Origin: Ambrosia x helenae
Lineage: Eukaryota; Streptophyta; Magnoliopsida; Asterales; Asteraceae
DNA length: 64,000 bases
NCBI GenBank assembly: GCA_030844895.1
Contig: CM061231.1
Coordinates: 155,091,889-155,155,888, forward strand
Reading direction: 5' to 3'
Positions 31,091 through 44,758 of the stretch are shown here, piece after piece. Numbering within the stretch: the stretch's first letter is position 1; every line of letters begins with the position of its first letter. The translations under genes and the position numbers were made by a program. Under the pieces are notes generated by a model. The model saw only the letters and a program-made list of their open reading frames with translations. It did not search any database and was not told the origin of the DNA.

Positions 31091-33766
31091 TAAAACATAG
31101 TATGATGCCCATTCGATTTAACCTTCTAATAAATTTACAACTAAGCCCTTAGAGGCATTTTCTAATCACAAACCCAATAAATTTACTATCCTTACAAGCG
31201 CAACATGTTGAATAAGGATATACATGTGACCCATTTTAACCCAACGTGTTTTGATCTTTGAGGAAATTTTATATTGTGCCACACATGTAATCTCTAATGT
31301 TAATACATAATGCTTCAAAAGCAAGATTAAAACAACGAACCTTTTAGCGGGTAGTGGTGTATTTAAAGCCATATATAGAATGCAAGTTGTGTTTTATCTG
31401 ATCTCATTATTTAGCACAATACGTTCAAGGATTTTTTCGTAAATAGGTTTGATGAAAATAAAAAGAAGATTAACAATGGTAGTGTCACTGAAAAGTTGGA
31501 GTCGAAGATATACAGAGGGTTTTAATCTAAAAAATAGAACTACTAAATATCACAAACAAAAGGAAAAAAAATTACAAAATTAAATGCTTGGCCTTATTTA
31601 TCCACGTAAGGGGACTTAGATTTGTTTGTCAAACTGACCATAACCCATCTCTTCTTCACATCGACACCACATCAATTTTTACACAACTTATATCAGTGTA
31701 AATCTTAAACCCCTCAACGCTTCACATGCAACAACCAGTTTTTATATTTAAATCTAAAACGAATATAATTAATTATTATTATTTAAATAATTACTTATAA
31801 ATGTGTTATATATGTAAACCAGTTTAACCGTCAAATATTGTTCTCACTGTTTTCGGTTTATATGTGTAAATGTGTGTGGTTGCATGTCTACAACACCCGC
31901 AAACACCCAAAAAACCCAAAACCCTAGAAATTTAGTTCGCGAAATTGGAGTTCCATGTTCAATGATTAACAACCCATGGCTTTTCTTTGAAAAGGAAAAG
32001 CGATTAAAAAATGACATTGATTGGTGTCCGTTTGATTGACAATCAACATGACCAGAATTGCGACTGCGGTGGTGCATCTGGCCGAAATTGCAGTGACAGT
32101 GAGATTTGTGTTCCAATGCTATTTTTTATAGTACTTTGAAAATTATTATCATTTTTTTTTTGCTAAATTTTGGTATTTTTTTTAGACAATGGATAAATCA
32201 TTTCATAACTAAGCAAACATGTTAATGTTCATATTATAAATAGTTAACATTCAAGAATGAAATTATTAATACATAAATCTATGTATAATAAACATTAAAA
32301 ATGAGTTTTGGGTTACCCAGTTTGGTTCAGGTTTTTTTTTGTATGCGGTTCGGTTTTTTTTGGTTTGGTTAAATCAGTTTTTTTGGTTTGGTTAAATCAA
32401 TTTTTTTGGTTCGGCCTTTTTTTTTCCTTTCATGAGTTGATTCTCGTTCTCATTGACCCTATGTTATCTCATCAATGAACCTCCTTGAATTGACTTTTTC
32501 TATTAAATTGTATACATGTCTTCACAATATTTCAGTTCTGCTAATTTCTTGATGACACATGTGCTTCTTCTGATTCATGCACAAGCTAAAATTAGCTGTT
32601 CAAATTCATTTATTGTTCTTCCAAGTGGATTCTCCACAAGATCTACTAGAATTATGACATTCGAAACAACCTTGACAAGCTCTTCATTTGATTCAGAACA
32701 TTGTGAACTCAACCAACTTCTATTCACAACATCGTTTCGATTGTTATAACACCTTGTGGTGATTTTTCTACCAACTTGTAGTATCGGTTAATCCTTGTTC
32801 ACGTGTCTCTTATATGCCCATTTAAATTTAGTTCATCTGGTCAACCGTTACAAATTGCCTTGGCATGCTTTTGTATTAGGGCAACTGATGCATTAATTCC
32901 AATTATACTTAGGTATGTTCTTCACCCATTGTGCACCCGCGTTTCTAGCTGACGGCCTTGCTCAACATTGGCATTAATATGCGATTTTCACACTTTCTTA
33001 CTATTCGATTCAATTGTTAGTAATCACGTCGATATTTTATGAACTAGACAAGCTAGTTATAGATTAACCTACCGAACAATTTAGCTAGAACGTCACTTCG
33101 ATCCTAAAAACTTTTTCTTCCAAGGCTCTATTACTAACTCAACGTAACGAATCAAAGGAAAGGTAGTCTTTAGTGACTTATCGCGACCGAATAAGAATCG
33201 CCCACTCGTCTCCACGTACGTGGTGCATACCAGCAACCATTGAGTGAATCCATTCGTTTGTCCATCATTAGATCAAGCACTACATCGACAATAGCGTTAG
33301 GAGTTATCATTTCCTGACTTAGATAGGACCGAGGGTTGAAAATTGTGTCATGCTCTTTCTATACTTCGCCTAGCCTTCAGACTCAGCCATTGTAGGTTTA
33401 AATAATAACCCTCTAACCATGATAAAAATTTGATTATGTTAGCCTTCTCTATTCGGCTTCCTACATTCGCGCTCCCTTTCGATGTAAGCAAAGTAAAGAC
33501 GACATCTACATCTTGCGGTTAGTGCAACTCTAGGATCTCAATCTTTTTTGTGTACTAGTAAATACATTCCTTTAATTGTATTCTTCATGACTTCACAGGT
33601 TCTTTTCCCATCCTTTTTTCAAAAAAATAAAAATAAATGAGTGGGTAATGATGAAGAAGCTTTACTTTATTTTATGGTTGTTACTGGAAGGATGGAATGT
33701 GTCTCTCTCTCTCTTGACGTAGACGATAAAATGAAGCCCCTAGGTTGTCCATTTCACTGTATAGCC
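31091..33766. other. Intergenic, degraded repeats, no gene seen
   Basis: Contains a TTTGGTT/AAATCAG low-complexity patch (about 32310-32430). The tract 32500-33600 has even base composition and may be an old LTR retrotransposon remnant, with no recognisable domain. Short open frames here show no family signature. Confidence 0.4.
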
Positions 33767-33769
33767 TAA

Positions 33770-34023
33770 GACTGTGTGTTGTGGTGCGCGACCACCTCGA
33801 AATCGTTGCTCCGGCAATCGCTCGCGTGGGGTGTTATGGCTCGCTCCAGACCATCGCTCGCGTCCCACTCAAAATCCAAGACAATAGCGCCGTGACCGTG
33901 GTCGCTTGTGCTCACAGTGACTTGCTCGCGCGGGCCTTAGTGTGAGGCTGTTGTAGTGTTTGTGAGCCACGTGGCTCGCGAATAGCTCGCGCCAGACTGT
34001 TCGCATGTTCACAACGGATAGTC
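33770..34023. mobile_element. Harbinger-like MITE with GCTCGCG interior
   Basis: The 254-bp GC-rich block begins GACTGTGTGTTGTGG and ends TTCACAACGGATAGTC. The imperfect inverted termini are flanked by TAA (33767-33769 and 34024-34026). The interior repeats GCTCGCG and CTCGCGTC. Its ends resemble the Harbinger element at 7563 (TGTGTAGTGG). Confidence 0.7.
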
Positions 34024-34564
34024 TAACAATCAACAAGAGACAGAGTGATTGATGGGTTGATTATGTCAAATTCACACTCAGTTCAGTATTGTAAATATAC
34101 CAATATACCCTCACGACACAAGCACACAGTATCCACATCACAAGCTACTAGTAACCCTTGTACTGAAGAAAGCTATCCGGACGCCAACCCCACATTTAAC
34201 TACCCAATTTATAACCCCTTTCAATTCCGCAACTGTATTTCCTTGATAAACACGGCCTACTTCAAAAACCGCGTCCCTACTTAAAACAATAATAATAATA
34301 ATAATTTCCCCCAAAATCTTCCATCTTTTCACAAATCACAACCCTAAATCAATACATTTTACACTGAATTGATATCAATTGCAACAGGTAATGATGGTTA
34401 TTGAATATTTCAATTGATTAGGTTTTTGTACGGAAAATTGGGGGAGAAATGGTACAATGTGAGGTTAAAACTGTGGAGAAGATTTAATTTGATTGAATTG
34501 ATTGTTTTTGTTTGTTTGTTTGATGTAGGTTAGTGATTGAGGTGTGCATGTGGTGGAATGTTAC

Positions 34565-37500
34565 ATGGAAACTGTGGTAGCAGTAGAAGAAGGTGAGGGG
34601 AATAAGCAAGTGACTGGTTCTGCAGTTGTTGTAAATAGCTCTGATTGTATAAATCAGGTTGCTGATCCAGTTGTTTATCAGCTTGCTCGGGTAATTAACT
34701 AATTTGTGTTTTTATTTGTTAGGGTTATGTGTTTACTGTTTAAAGCATATTTAGGATCTTTAGTTCAGGAAATATAATTGTGTGAAATGTTAGTTTGCAG
34801 CTTTTATATAGTTAATTTTGAGCTGAAAGAATCAAAGATTAAGGATTTATTAATCACCTGAGGTGCAGGCTTGCCTTTATAATTTGTTTGATATTGGTTT
34901 TATATAAGATGTATGATGATTAAGCAGATGATAATGCACTGAAACTATGCTTCAGGGCTCTACTCATCTGTCTAATAAGTGGCATAGTATGCATGATGTA
35001 GTTCTTATCTGTTTTTTTTTTTTTTTTTTTTTTTTGCTTAAATTTTTGGTACAGACTTGCAGAGAAAATAGTAATGTATAGAATTTTGATTTGAGAAATG
35101 TGCCCTTTAAATATGCAAAGAGTTTGGCCTGGGGGTCAGGTGTTTTCGTTTACAGATTACGTGTAAGTTGATATCAATAAGAATCTGATTTGCTGCTAGA
35201 AGTAATGGTCGATTTAAAAGTTTGATCCTATAAAGGCAGAATGGTATGCTAAGGTCATCTTTAATTGTATTGTAATATTGACGGCACATCTCGTATGTAG
35301 CATTGATATGCCATCAAAAGTCATCAAACTGAAATAGTTGTATAAAAACATGGAAGGTATTGAACCTGAACCATACAAAGAAACCAAGGTTAACGAAGTT
35401 TGTAGCATCTTGAAAAGTTATTTTAACTGGACAAAGAAGCATGGGAAGAGCCACACACCTAAATATCCGAAGAGGTGTGGTTTTATAATGTGAGGTGAAG
35501 ATTAAAATTCAATGGGTCTGATCAGAGATTAGGAAATTAAGAGAAGATCAAAGAAACATAACTTGAAGTTGTTAAGGCGTTAAGCATAGCACTTACAAGA
35601 ATTATAGTGCTACTACAGAAATAGCTGGCTTTAAACCATATTTGTTTATTATTTTCTGATGAAGGAGAAGGATTAATTATGGCTGAAGGATGTATTTTAT
35701 AATTTATATTTTTTTAAATAGAAAGGCAAGATAGTTAAGAGAGTTTTGGGCACATGTATCCTCATATAAGTTGTGCATTTCTCACTCAACTCTTAACTTC
35801 CATTTCAAATTTTACTGCAATTTCAAGTTTCATCTCACACACACACACAAAAAAAAATAATTATATATATTCTACACCTTAAATGCAAATTCTTTTAATT
35901 CAAGTTTCATCTCACACACAAAAATATCATAGACCTCCAATACAAACTCTTTTAAACATTATTTGGAGTTCTAAATGACATGCATTATAGACCAATCACT
36001 TATATAAAATAACCTCACTCACCAATGTCTTTTTGGTTAAGGTGACCATTAAAATAGAGACCAATGACTAAGTTTGGGAAAATAGAGACAATCTTTTGTT
36101 GGCACATAGGAGTTATAGGGAAATGACATTGCAGCAAAGTGATTGATGACATTGTTGGATACCTAAATTAGAGTTCTACACCTTAGGTGGACTTTGCATT
36201 TGCTTGTCTCCCTGTATCTCTGTCTATATGTTGTTTTAGGATGTTATATTCGTTTCTATTTTATTTCATTACTCTTGTCTATATTTTTGTATATTTGTTT
36301 GTTTGTTTTGGAGCCTGGGGCTCTCTAGAAGAAGCCTCTCTATCCCTAGGGATAGAGGTAAGGTTTGCCTACATGCCACCCTCCCTAACCCTACCAATAG
36401 CTCTGCTATTTGTGGTATTCACTAGGTATGATGGTGGTGGTTGTTGTTAGATACCTTGATTGTCAATTTTATAGTTTTGTGTCCAGTTGCATAGGTGGCG
36501 TGTGTGCTCTTAAGGCCAGTGTTTTGAAACCCGACCGGCCGGTCGGACCGGGAAACAGAACCTCGGCCGGTCCGGGTCACTGGAAAGGACCGGGTATGCA
36601 GTGAACCGATTTACCGGTGGTCAGGCCACCAAACCGGCTGTTCAGACCGGGATTCAAGGGTTGAACCGGTTCTTAAATCATATAACTTAAATGCTATGAT
36701 TATTTTCAGATCAGGTTTTTCTTTTTTGGGAAACATGGGTTGAACCGAAAGCTTCAACGGGCACAGATCTAACATGAGAGGCTTTCAATTTGCAGATCTG
36801 ATTTTTGTTATCTAACAACACACACTTCATCTGTTAGAACTTAGAACTTAGTGAGTTGGACATAATGAAGTTTCAAAATCATTGGTGTATTCTAGGTGAA
36901 AGAAATAGATATTAAAGCTTCTAAAGTTTAGTAATGGTTGAGGTAAAGACTAAAGAGACGCAGGGTTGAAAGGAATGAAAGGTCAAAGGAGGAGAAAACT
37001 ACAACCCTAATTATAAGTTATAAAGTGTTTATATATTATAGTTTTGGGCTTTTTAGCTTGAGGGAAACGTAAATGGGCTGGATTATTACTAATTGAATAC
37101 ACATGAAAAATAATTATAGTTTTGTATTGTATATTTTAAATTAGAAATTATAACTATAAAACTAATTATCCGGTTCTTAAACCCGGCTCGACCAGTGAAC
37201 CAGTAGAGCGTCCGGTTCGACGTCCGGTCCGGTTATAAAAACATTTCTTAAGGCATCAAGCAAGGCACCATCTGCAAAACCACTTAGCTCCTCTCCACTG
37301 ATTTAGCATATAGAGTAAGATTGACATAGAAAAGCTTGTAAGATTTATATAGATGCCTAGATGGCAATCATTTGGTTTTAGTCATTGAATTTGTCAACTT
37401 TAGTATACCATATATGCCACTGTCCTTACTTATAATGTTACCTAATACTAACATAATCACTAATCATGATTGTTACTATATACCAATCACCATCATGTCT

Positions 37501-40500
37501 TTGCTGACTTCTTTTCCAAGATGTTACCAATTGTATCTCCTTTTACAGTAGTTAATATCAGTGGTGGTTGATTTGATACGTTGTGTACTTATTAGGTTGT
37601 AGGTGATGGAATATATATACCTGCAACTAATGACGAAGTGATGAATTCTGAAGACTTGATTGATCATAAGAGTTCACTTCATTTTGTTCTGGACAACAGT
37701 CAGACTACAGTCTGCACTTCAAATGATGACACTTTTGATCAGGACTTCATGCCCATAGTCTGTGAACTTGAAGGTCTCTCTTAGTTCAGTTTTTTATTTT
37801 ATATTTTCTTGTGACTTCTTTATTTCTCGTAACATGTTCTGCTTCGCTAATTATAATTAAGCTCTCATAATGTGTTTACAATTTATTTTTGTCTACTTGA
37901 GAGTGCTATCAATCTAGCAGTTTCTTTACCTTGAGTGTTCTGGATAGATCTGTATATTGGCTTCTGTTTCCCTTTGGTTCTATCTTCATGTTTATAGCTC
38001 TGAATGGGAAAAAAAAAATGCAGACATCTTGAAACTTGATGACCCTTCTACTCAAGAAGAAAAATCAGATGCAGTAGTTGATACGACAGTTGATCTCAGC
38101 AAATTGAATCCCCAATTTGAGGTGCTGTTTTGTTTTGAACATCATGCAAGCTTGTTTTACTTATTTTTCAACGATAATTTACTTTCAAATAATTTTTAGG
38201 GTTTGTTAAATCTGGCTGGTTTGATTATTTTGTTTGTTTTATCATGGCCAGATAATATTTGTTTCAAGGTCATATATTATTGCAGTACTCATTTTATTAG
38301 TGCAAGTTAATCTGTATTTATTCTGCATATATATTCAATTGCAGGAAGTTGCTCTATCGGAGTCAAATCCCGTTGACCAAACTGTAGAGAGAAAACAAGC
38401 AGACCCCGTACCAGGATCCGCTGAGAGTGAACCATCAATATCAACCATATGTGATAGTTGGAAACCTGATTTCTCTAAGCTGAAAGGGGAGATATGTTTG
38501 GACAATCTTTCAGTCAAAGAACTTCAAGCAACTTTTAAGGCTACATTTGGCAGGGACACTTCTGTTAAGGACAAACAGTGGCTCAAGAGAAGGATTTCCA
38601 TGGGGTTGTCCAACTCTTGTGACGTTTCTATTACCACTTTTAATATAGAAAACAACGAAGTAAAAAAGGACAAATTAGAAGACTGTAACAATAAAGATGA
38701 GAATCGTAACAAGGATTTGACTATACCTGAAGGACGAAATGCTGGTGGGGATGATAAAATTTCAGCTGGTCAAAGTCAAAATATTCAAATGGAAGATCAT
38801 TTTAGTGGCAGCAGCAAGAATGTGCAAAGTGATGCACCCAAGCGTCATATTGCTTTTGAAGATGATAGTCAGGGAAATAAAAGAGTTAGGAAGCCCACAA
38901 GGCGGTATATTGAAGAAGCTTCAGAATCAGATTCTCGGGATTATAGTGGAAGACAGGTTTCTTCTGTTAGAAGTTCTGGAAATGGGTCACGAACTCGTGT
39001 CAGGCCTATTCACAATATCCAGCCCGTTAGGAGGCCACTTGTTACTCGTCAGGATTCTCTTGGAGGTTCCGGGGTCGAAATTCCATATGTTTCTAGGATC
39101 CGAAGAGGACGCCCAAGAGAAAACTTCATGTCTCTTATGGTAATGTTGAATTAGTAAATTGGAAATTGTGCATGAGTATTTATATCTTGTCTGTAGCCTT
39201 AGATTTGAATCTTTCCTGGTTGCTTAATTTGTTAATTTGAATATGCTATTAGCTTCTTCACCCTTGTAGCTAGTTGTCGTTTTTGTCATTTGTTTGTTAA
39301 GGTTTTCCTAAGGTTCTTTTTGGTGATATCAATACTCCTAGTTTGATGCGTGATGTAAATTCATGTATGTGTTGGCAAATGAAAATATAAATACCATGGT
39401 TGGAACTTATGTACCATGATGGAAATTAGACTACTTAGTAAAATACGAGTATGGTATGATTGTATGAACCATGAACCGCTATATAATGAATACAGTGTGT
39501 TGTACTGTTGCTAATTGGTGGTGGAATTTAATTGTAGAAATTTCAGCCCTGTGGAATTGGAATGGCAACAAGACTGGTAAATAAGGCTCATGAAGGACAT
39601 GATCCTCAGTCAGATAATGACAATGACGTAGAAAACCAAGAACTCAAAGCTACACTGACAACTAAATGGCCCAAGCAGCCTGTAAGCATTTATATAATAT
39701 TTTTTATTGTTATTGTTTTGGCTCATTAAATTGGCTATTGATGAGGGTACTCTGTTAGTTAATTCTTCGGCTGTTGAATCAACAACGCAAAACCCGTGTG
39801 ATAATAGTCTTCATGGTGGCAGATATTTAGTATAAATTCTCTAAAATTCTGTAGAATATCATATTTGTTGTGGGAAGTGGGGACTGTGGACATATCTATA
39901 GTTAGCCTGTGAAGCAGAATATGCATCATCTGCTTCCTTATGATCAGAATTTTAACATAATACTTACCATCATATATGCAAAAAGAAATATAGAATCTCC
40001 AACCATTTTTTATTTATGATTTCAGTACTTATATCACCTTGTGACTGTTACCTTTGATCTGTATGGCTAATTAAGGAACCTGGAGAAAATGAACAGTTCT
40101 CGGAGCAATCAGCAGACTTAAACAATAATTCAGATGAAGGACATGTGGATTCGTACGCAGATATTGATTCAGATGAAAATATATTAACCGTGCCAACTGC
40201 AAAAGGTGGGATGAGGAGAAAACATCATAGACCATGGACTCTTAGTGAAGTTGTTAAATTAGTTGAAGGTGTTTCTAGGCATGGTGCTGGCAGGTGGTCC
40301 GAGATAAAGAGGATTGCTTTTGCAACATGCCCACATCGTACATCTGTTGATCTCAAGGTGCGTTATTTTTACATTTCATGTTGTCTAGAGGTAGTACTTT
40401 TGAACAATTTACTTTTTAGGCTCACATTGCACATCTATTGATCTCAAGGTATGTTTTGTCTTTCACGGGGCAAACGAGTAAATAATTTTTTAATGGAAGA

Positions 40501-41552
40501 AGCAACAAGTGGAAAGTTGATTGAAGTGTACTTCAATGCACAAACCTCTTTTTATTCAAAAAGTTAATTTTTTCTTTGAATAACAAAAGTGACACATTGT
40601 TTATAGAAAAAAAAAATCAAAATATTCAATATTCGTCAAATTGTGTTTTAAGGAAACCCAACCCGTGTCTGTTTTGACCTGAATCTTTTTTGACTCATCA
40701 GCCAACTCTATGGCTCGTGCATTTCCTGCCTATAATGTTGTATTTTCATGCATTAGGATATAAATGTGTACATCATCTCTAAGATGAACCAGATCACCTT
40801 GTATTTTGCACCAACCAACTATTGATTTTTGCAGGACAAGTGGAGGAATCTAATAAGAGCTAGTTTCACGCAGTTACCAGCTGAAAAGGGGGTAAGTAAC
40901 TTTCTTTCATCTACATTGACATGTTGGGTATTTTTGACCCATTTGTTTATGGGTGGGTTGATTTGTGTAGTGGTTAATCTCAAAGGGATCAAAAAAAGAA
41001 TCAGCAAAAAAAAAAAAAAAGGAATGGGTCGAATAGGTCAAACGGGTTGAAAAGCAAAGTGTTTATAGTATAATTATATAATATGGTTTTTGCGGTTATA
41101 ATTTTAGCATTCGAGTCTATAATAATTAAAACATGGGCAGAGAAAGTGTTGACAGGTCAACTGAACTCCATTTAATCTGCTTTAACCTGCACTTAAGATG
41201 AACCATTTCATTCCATTTGACCCATTACGGCATTACCAACCCTGTGGTTTGATGTCCAAATGTTGGTTGCTGATGAGCCTTTATGCTTGCAAATAATGAA
41301 ATTGGGCCCCCAATGTTGGTTGATTATATAGTTATATCCTTGAAGCAGGTTCAAAATTCCAAGAAGAACTCATCGATCCCGATACCTGCACCAATTCTGT
41401 TAAGAGTGAGAGAGCTTGCAGAGATGCAATCCCAGGTGAGCCCAGATTTGAAAGCAGTGAAATTTGATGGACATAGTGGTACTGGTAGAAATGTAAATGA
41501 TATAAGGTCTGGGTTTTGTAATAATGTAAATTGCTTGTTAAAGTTGGGCTGA
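34565..41552 (+). CDS. TRF-like telobox MYB protein
   Basis: Eight exons with GT-AG borders (34565-34690, 37596-37773, 38024-38121, 38345-39139, 39538-39681, 40076-40357, 40835-40891, 41349-41552) keep frame and give 627 residues. A single C-terminal MYB repeat (about 499-555) starts HHRPWTLSEVVKLVEGVSRH and continues GAGRWSEIKRIAF to the telobox VDLKDKWRNL at 538-547, split across exons 6 and 7. This is the TRFL class of plant double-stranded telomeric repeat binding or telobox-promoter proteins, closest in style to Arabidopsis TRFL3/6/10. The long N-terminal half is acidic, with a basic linker (KRVRKPTRR; SRIRRGRPRE, AT-hook-like). Intron 1 (2.9 kb) contains a 730-bp hAT element. The 5' UTR probably has an intron (GT at 34388 to AG at 34527). 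The acidic N-terminus is less certain than the MYB exons. Confidence 0.9.
36517..37246. mobile_element. CCGG-rich hAT element in TRF-like intron 1
   Basis: The 730-bp insert begins CAGTGTTTTGAAACCCGACC and ends GGTTATAAAAACATTT, with a perfect 8-bp duplication CTTAAGGC (36509-36516 and 37247-37254). Both ends are rich in CCGGTTC/GACCGG words; the middle is AT-rich. Same family as 48922-49547 and the fragment at 10181. No transposase ORF. Confidence 0.9.
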
Positions 41553-41960
41553 AACTAGGAGGAAAAGAATGTCCGGTTGGCTGTACTAACTAATGATGGT
41601 TTATTTGCGTCTTGTTTAATATATTGTAGATAAATTTATGCTGTTCACATGTTTCTAGCTTTAGGCACATGTGTTTCCCATCTCTGGTCGCATGCAACCA
41701 ACATCAATCCCTGGAAGTAAGCGTGGCTAAATGGTTGGGCTAAGAAAACACGGGGTTAGAGTTGAACGGGTTGGAAAAGTGAGTCCGGGTCTAAACAGGC
41801 TGTGTTGAAAAGTATCAACTTAGTTCAGGTTCAAAACAGGTTCCGATTAAAATAGGTGGTGACGGCCGGATTAAACGTGCATGCCTTTTAACAAACCTAG
41901 TTAAAGCTGTCTATATAAAGCTGTGGATTGTGGAGTTTGGGAATTGTTTGCAGCAAACCT
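41553..41960. other. 3' flank of the TRF-like gene
   Basis: 3' UTR and intergenic sequence. A segment at 41740-41880 repeats CGGGTT/GGTTGG words and may be a worn hAT-type repeat. Confidence 0.35.
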
Positions 41961-42136
41961 GGGCTTGTTTGGTAGCGTCTTAATGAGGCTCTGAACCATT
42001 CAGCTCTGAATGGAATGGCTAAGAGCTGAACCATTCAGACTTGGTGCATAGTTGAACTATTCAGTGCTTAATCATTCAGAGCCTCTTAACCATTCAGACC
42101 TCTTAATGATTCAGCATTTAATCAACCAAACAGCCC
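41961..42136. mobile_element. Tourist-like MITE, copy 4 (short, degraded)
   Basis: Begins GGGCTTGTTTGGTAGCGTCT and ends ATCAACCAAACAGCCC, with interior CTGAATGG and CATTCAGA motifs shared with copies 1-3. About 176 bp; the TTA duplication is no longer recognisable. Confidence 0.75.
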
Positions 42137-42899
42137 GCTAGTTTCCTAGGAACATAATGTTAATTTGAACTCCATATTGCAGTGAACACTATTTTTTAGC
42201 AGTGATGGTAATCGGATCATTCATTGGTTTCATGAATCCCCGGAATTCGGTTTAAGAAAAACTAATCCCAGATTCCCAGCCAAGAGCAACAAATGAAAAA
42301 AGGAAAACAGTCTGCGGAAGCAGCAAAAGCCAAAAACCTTGCATGTTAGAGGCGTATAATATAAGCGAAAGCTTAATTGTCACATAGTTGCATAGATAAA
42401 GGAATCACTTGTAAGAGGAAAAAATGTTTGCTACATGGGGAAGCAAAAGCTAAGCAAACAGTATGTGTTAAGCGCTGTAATATAAACGAAACCTTAATTG
42501 TCATGTAGTTACAGATAATTTAATGGTTAAAAGTTCTTTACGAGTTATTAGCATACAACCAAAGTTAATTTACAAACAATAAGTTAAGAAATGCAGTAAC
42601 CCGTAAGGCACATGAAATCGCTTTTGTCTATTACTAAGAACTTTAAGCCCTCAAAGATACCACTCAGTTGGTCTTTGCTTGTTGAGTGTCTATTAGTAGC
42701 TGTACAACCCCCTGATTTAGCTTTTAACTGGATTTAGTTTAGTTATTCTCTCTTTATAATAAAAGTATAAGACAACTTGCCATACAAGACACAAATGGAT
42801 ATAAAACCATGAGAAAACAAAGATGAAACAAGGGCAGAAAACCATATAACCCTGAGAAAACAAATCAAACAAATGTACCTCACTTGTGATTGTAAGTTA

Positions 42900-44540
42900 T
42901 TAAAATAATGATAATCCTTTGCAATAATAGAAGCCTTGGATGGCAGACTCAATATCCTCAACAGAGTACCTCACATAAGTCTCGAAGCGAGCTACGTTCC
43001 TTGTATGAACAAGAAAGGAGGTATAAGCAGTCACTACCATCTCAACAATCAATTTACGAAGCTCCAACACAAGTCCGAAATCCGGGACTACTACTTTCCC
43101 AAGATCATTTTCAAGTTTCTCAAACTCACTATTAAATCTCCTTAATCTATCTGCCAATTTTGCAACCCTAAAAGATAAAATCTTAATCTTGTTCAATCCC
43201 TCAAATCTTAAATTCTTCAAAGCCACATCAAATGTTAATTTCAGGTAATCCGACTTCGCCTGTTCAAAATTGTCAACCAACTTGTTTAAATTATCCTCTC
43301 CTACAATTTCTAGCAACTCCGGGCGTGCTTGGATCTTCTGAATGATGTAATGGAAGTTGTTCATAGCAAAGAACCGACTAGCAGACGGATCTTTGCATAG
43401 CTTTGATTTAACCTCTAAATTGGAAATCAAGCTCATTATGATCCAAACTACATGAAGTGAAAAACTTCCAGATATAGCTCCTGCAGCATCCATGGATGGA
43501 GGATCCGGTAGAGTCAGTCTCATCAAAGTTTGCTTGTGATCGCATAGTTTGTAAACATGCTGCATCACATACCTTGACAAATGCTGTATCGGCTCAGCTT
43601 TAGCCACCGGAGATTGCTCATTAACTAAATCATTCTCAAACTTTAGCAGAATTTCCTTCGCTTTATCAACAAGTTTGGGTATAATCTCATTTCCAGCTCT
43701 AATTCTTAAAAAAATTGATGATTCCAAATGAAATAAACCATTAATCGACGGTATGAGATCAGATAACGTATCATAAACATCTAAAATCTTAAAAATCCTT
43801 TCCAACGCAGGACGAATGCAACTAAGTGCGTCTGCATTGTCCAACAATTGAACCACATAATCTGTTATCGTATCCATTAAGCAAGAATCACTCGTTTCCT
43901 CTCCAAGACCGTGGAAGATCTGCTCGCACAATCGCTTCTCGTTTTCAAAGTAATACATAAAACAGACCTTTGCTGCTTTAATCCAAATATTAATATTCGC
44001 TTCCAACACTCCCCACTCCAAACTCCTACAACTGTTTCTGCTCAATTTCTCCACATTCAATTGCTTCAAACCACAGGCTAAAACATACTTTCGTTCGCTA
44101 ACATACGCTTTCAAACATCCGTGAACAAATCCAGACGAATTCATCCTCACAGCAATAGCTCTAAGATCATTAACCGCCTCCGTACTCAACGTATAACGAT
44201 TCACGTAATCACCTTCATACACTTGGTAATTACTAGAAGCACTGTCCGTCATTGTAGTCGAATCAGTGTAAGAATTAGGGTTTAGAGATGAGTTTGACTT
44301 TCCGTTGACTTTTAAAATATTACGAAACTCGTCGGAGAGCCGAGACATGGCGATCCGTATAACGGATTCCAACTCTTTACGTTCAGCTTCTGAGGTTGCA
44401 AGGTCTACCGTCTGTTGAATTTGATCTACTGCCTGTAAATACGGAACAATTTCGTGGCGACGGTCGTGGAATATGAAGAGGTTTTGTTCGGTGGTAGTGC
44501 TCCATCGGTTGATGATCGCAGTCGCTGATTCAGTCGTCAT
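42900..44540 (-). CDS. EXO70 exocyst subunit, copy 1 (intact)
   Basis: An intronless 546-residue EXO70-family protein. EXO70 tethers secretory vesicles to the plasma membrane as part of the exocyst and binds phosphoinositides through its C-terminal helices. The start MTTESATAIINRWSTTTEQN is shared with copy 2. ESVIRIAMSRLSDEFRNIL at about 79-97 is the typical EXO70 signature. The C-terminal helical-bundle domain from about residue 190 includes SRFFAMNNFHYIIQKIQ and LVDNFEQAKSDYLKLTFDVA, and it ends VEDIESAIQGFYYCKGLSLF; the last residues differ from the CR end of its paralogues. It is shorter than most plant EXO70s (600-690 aa). Intronless EXO70s belong to the expanded, stress- or immunity-linked clades; the exact clade cannot be fixed here. 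First of three minus-strand paralogues. Confidence 0.92.
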   Translation of the reverse strand: MTTESATAIINRWSTTTEQNLFIFHDRRHEIVPYLQAVDQIQQTVDLATSEAERKELESVIRIAMSRLSDEFRNILKVNGKSNSSLNPNSYTDSTTMTDSASSNYQVYEGDYVNRYTLSTEAVNDLRAIAVRMNSSGFVHGCLKAYVSERKYVLACGLKQLNVEKLSRNSCRSLEWGVLEANINIWIKAAKVCFMYYFENEKRLCEQIFHGLGEETSDSCLMDTITDYVVQLLDNADALSCIRPALERIFKILDVYDTLSDLIPSINGLFHLESSIFLRIRAGNEIIPKLVDKAKEILLKFENDLVNEQSPVAKAEPIQHLSRYVMQHVYKLCDHKQTLMRLTLPDPPSMDAAGAISGSFSLHVVWIIMSLISNLEVKSKLCKDPSASRFFAMNNFHYIIQKIQARPELLEIVGEDNLNKLVDNFEQAKSDYLKLTFDVALKNLRFEGLNKIKILSFRVAKLADRLRRFNSEFEKLENDLGKVVVPDFGLVLELRKLIVEMVVTAYTSFLVHTRNVARFETYVRYSVEDIESAIQGFYYCKGLSLF

Positions 44541-44727
44541 TAAAGTGCAGATTATGGAAGTTTCAGAGCTTCAGAACAAGGATTTAATAAGGTTGGTTGT
44601 GTGATTTTGGTTCTAATTGAGCTAATCGATATTAAGCGTCATGAGTTTGCTCATTCATTTATAGTGTGATAAACTGAGAAACAGAGGCGTGTTTGACTTA
44701 TTAGGAAGGAAGATCGACGAAATGTTC

Positions 44728-44758
<31 letters not shown>

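Noticed and set aside
32516..32749. Possible retrotransposon ORF
   Set aside because: Ser/Thr-rich 77-codon frame with no gag, protease, RT or integrase motif; only a vague suspicion of an old LTR element.
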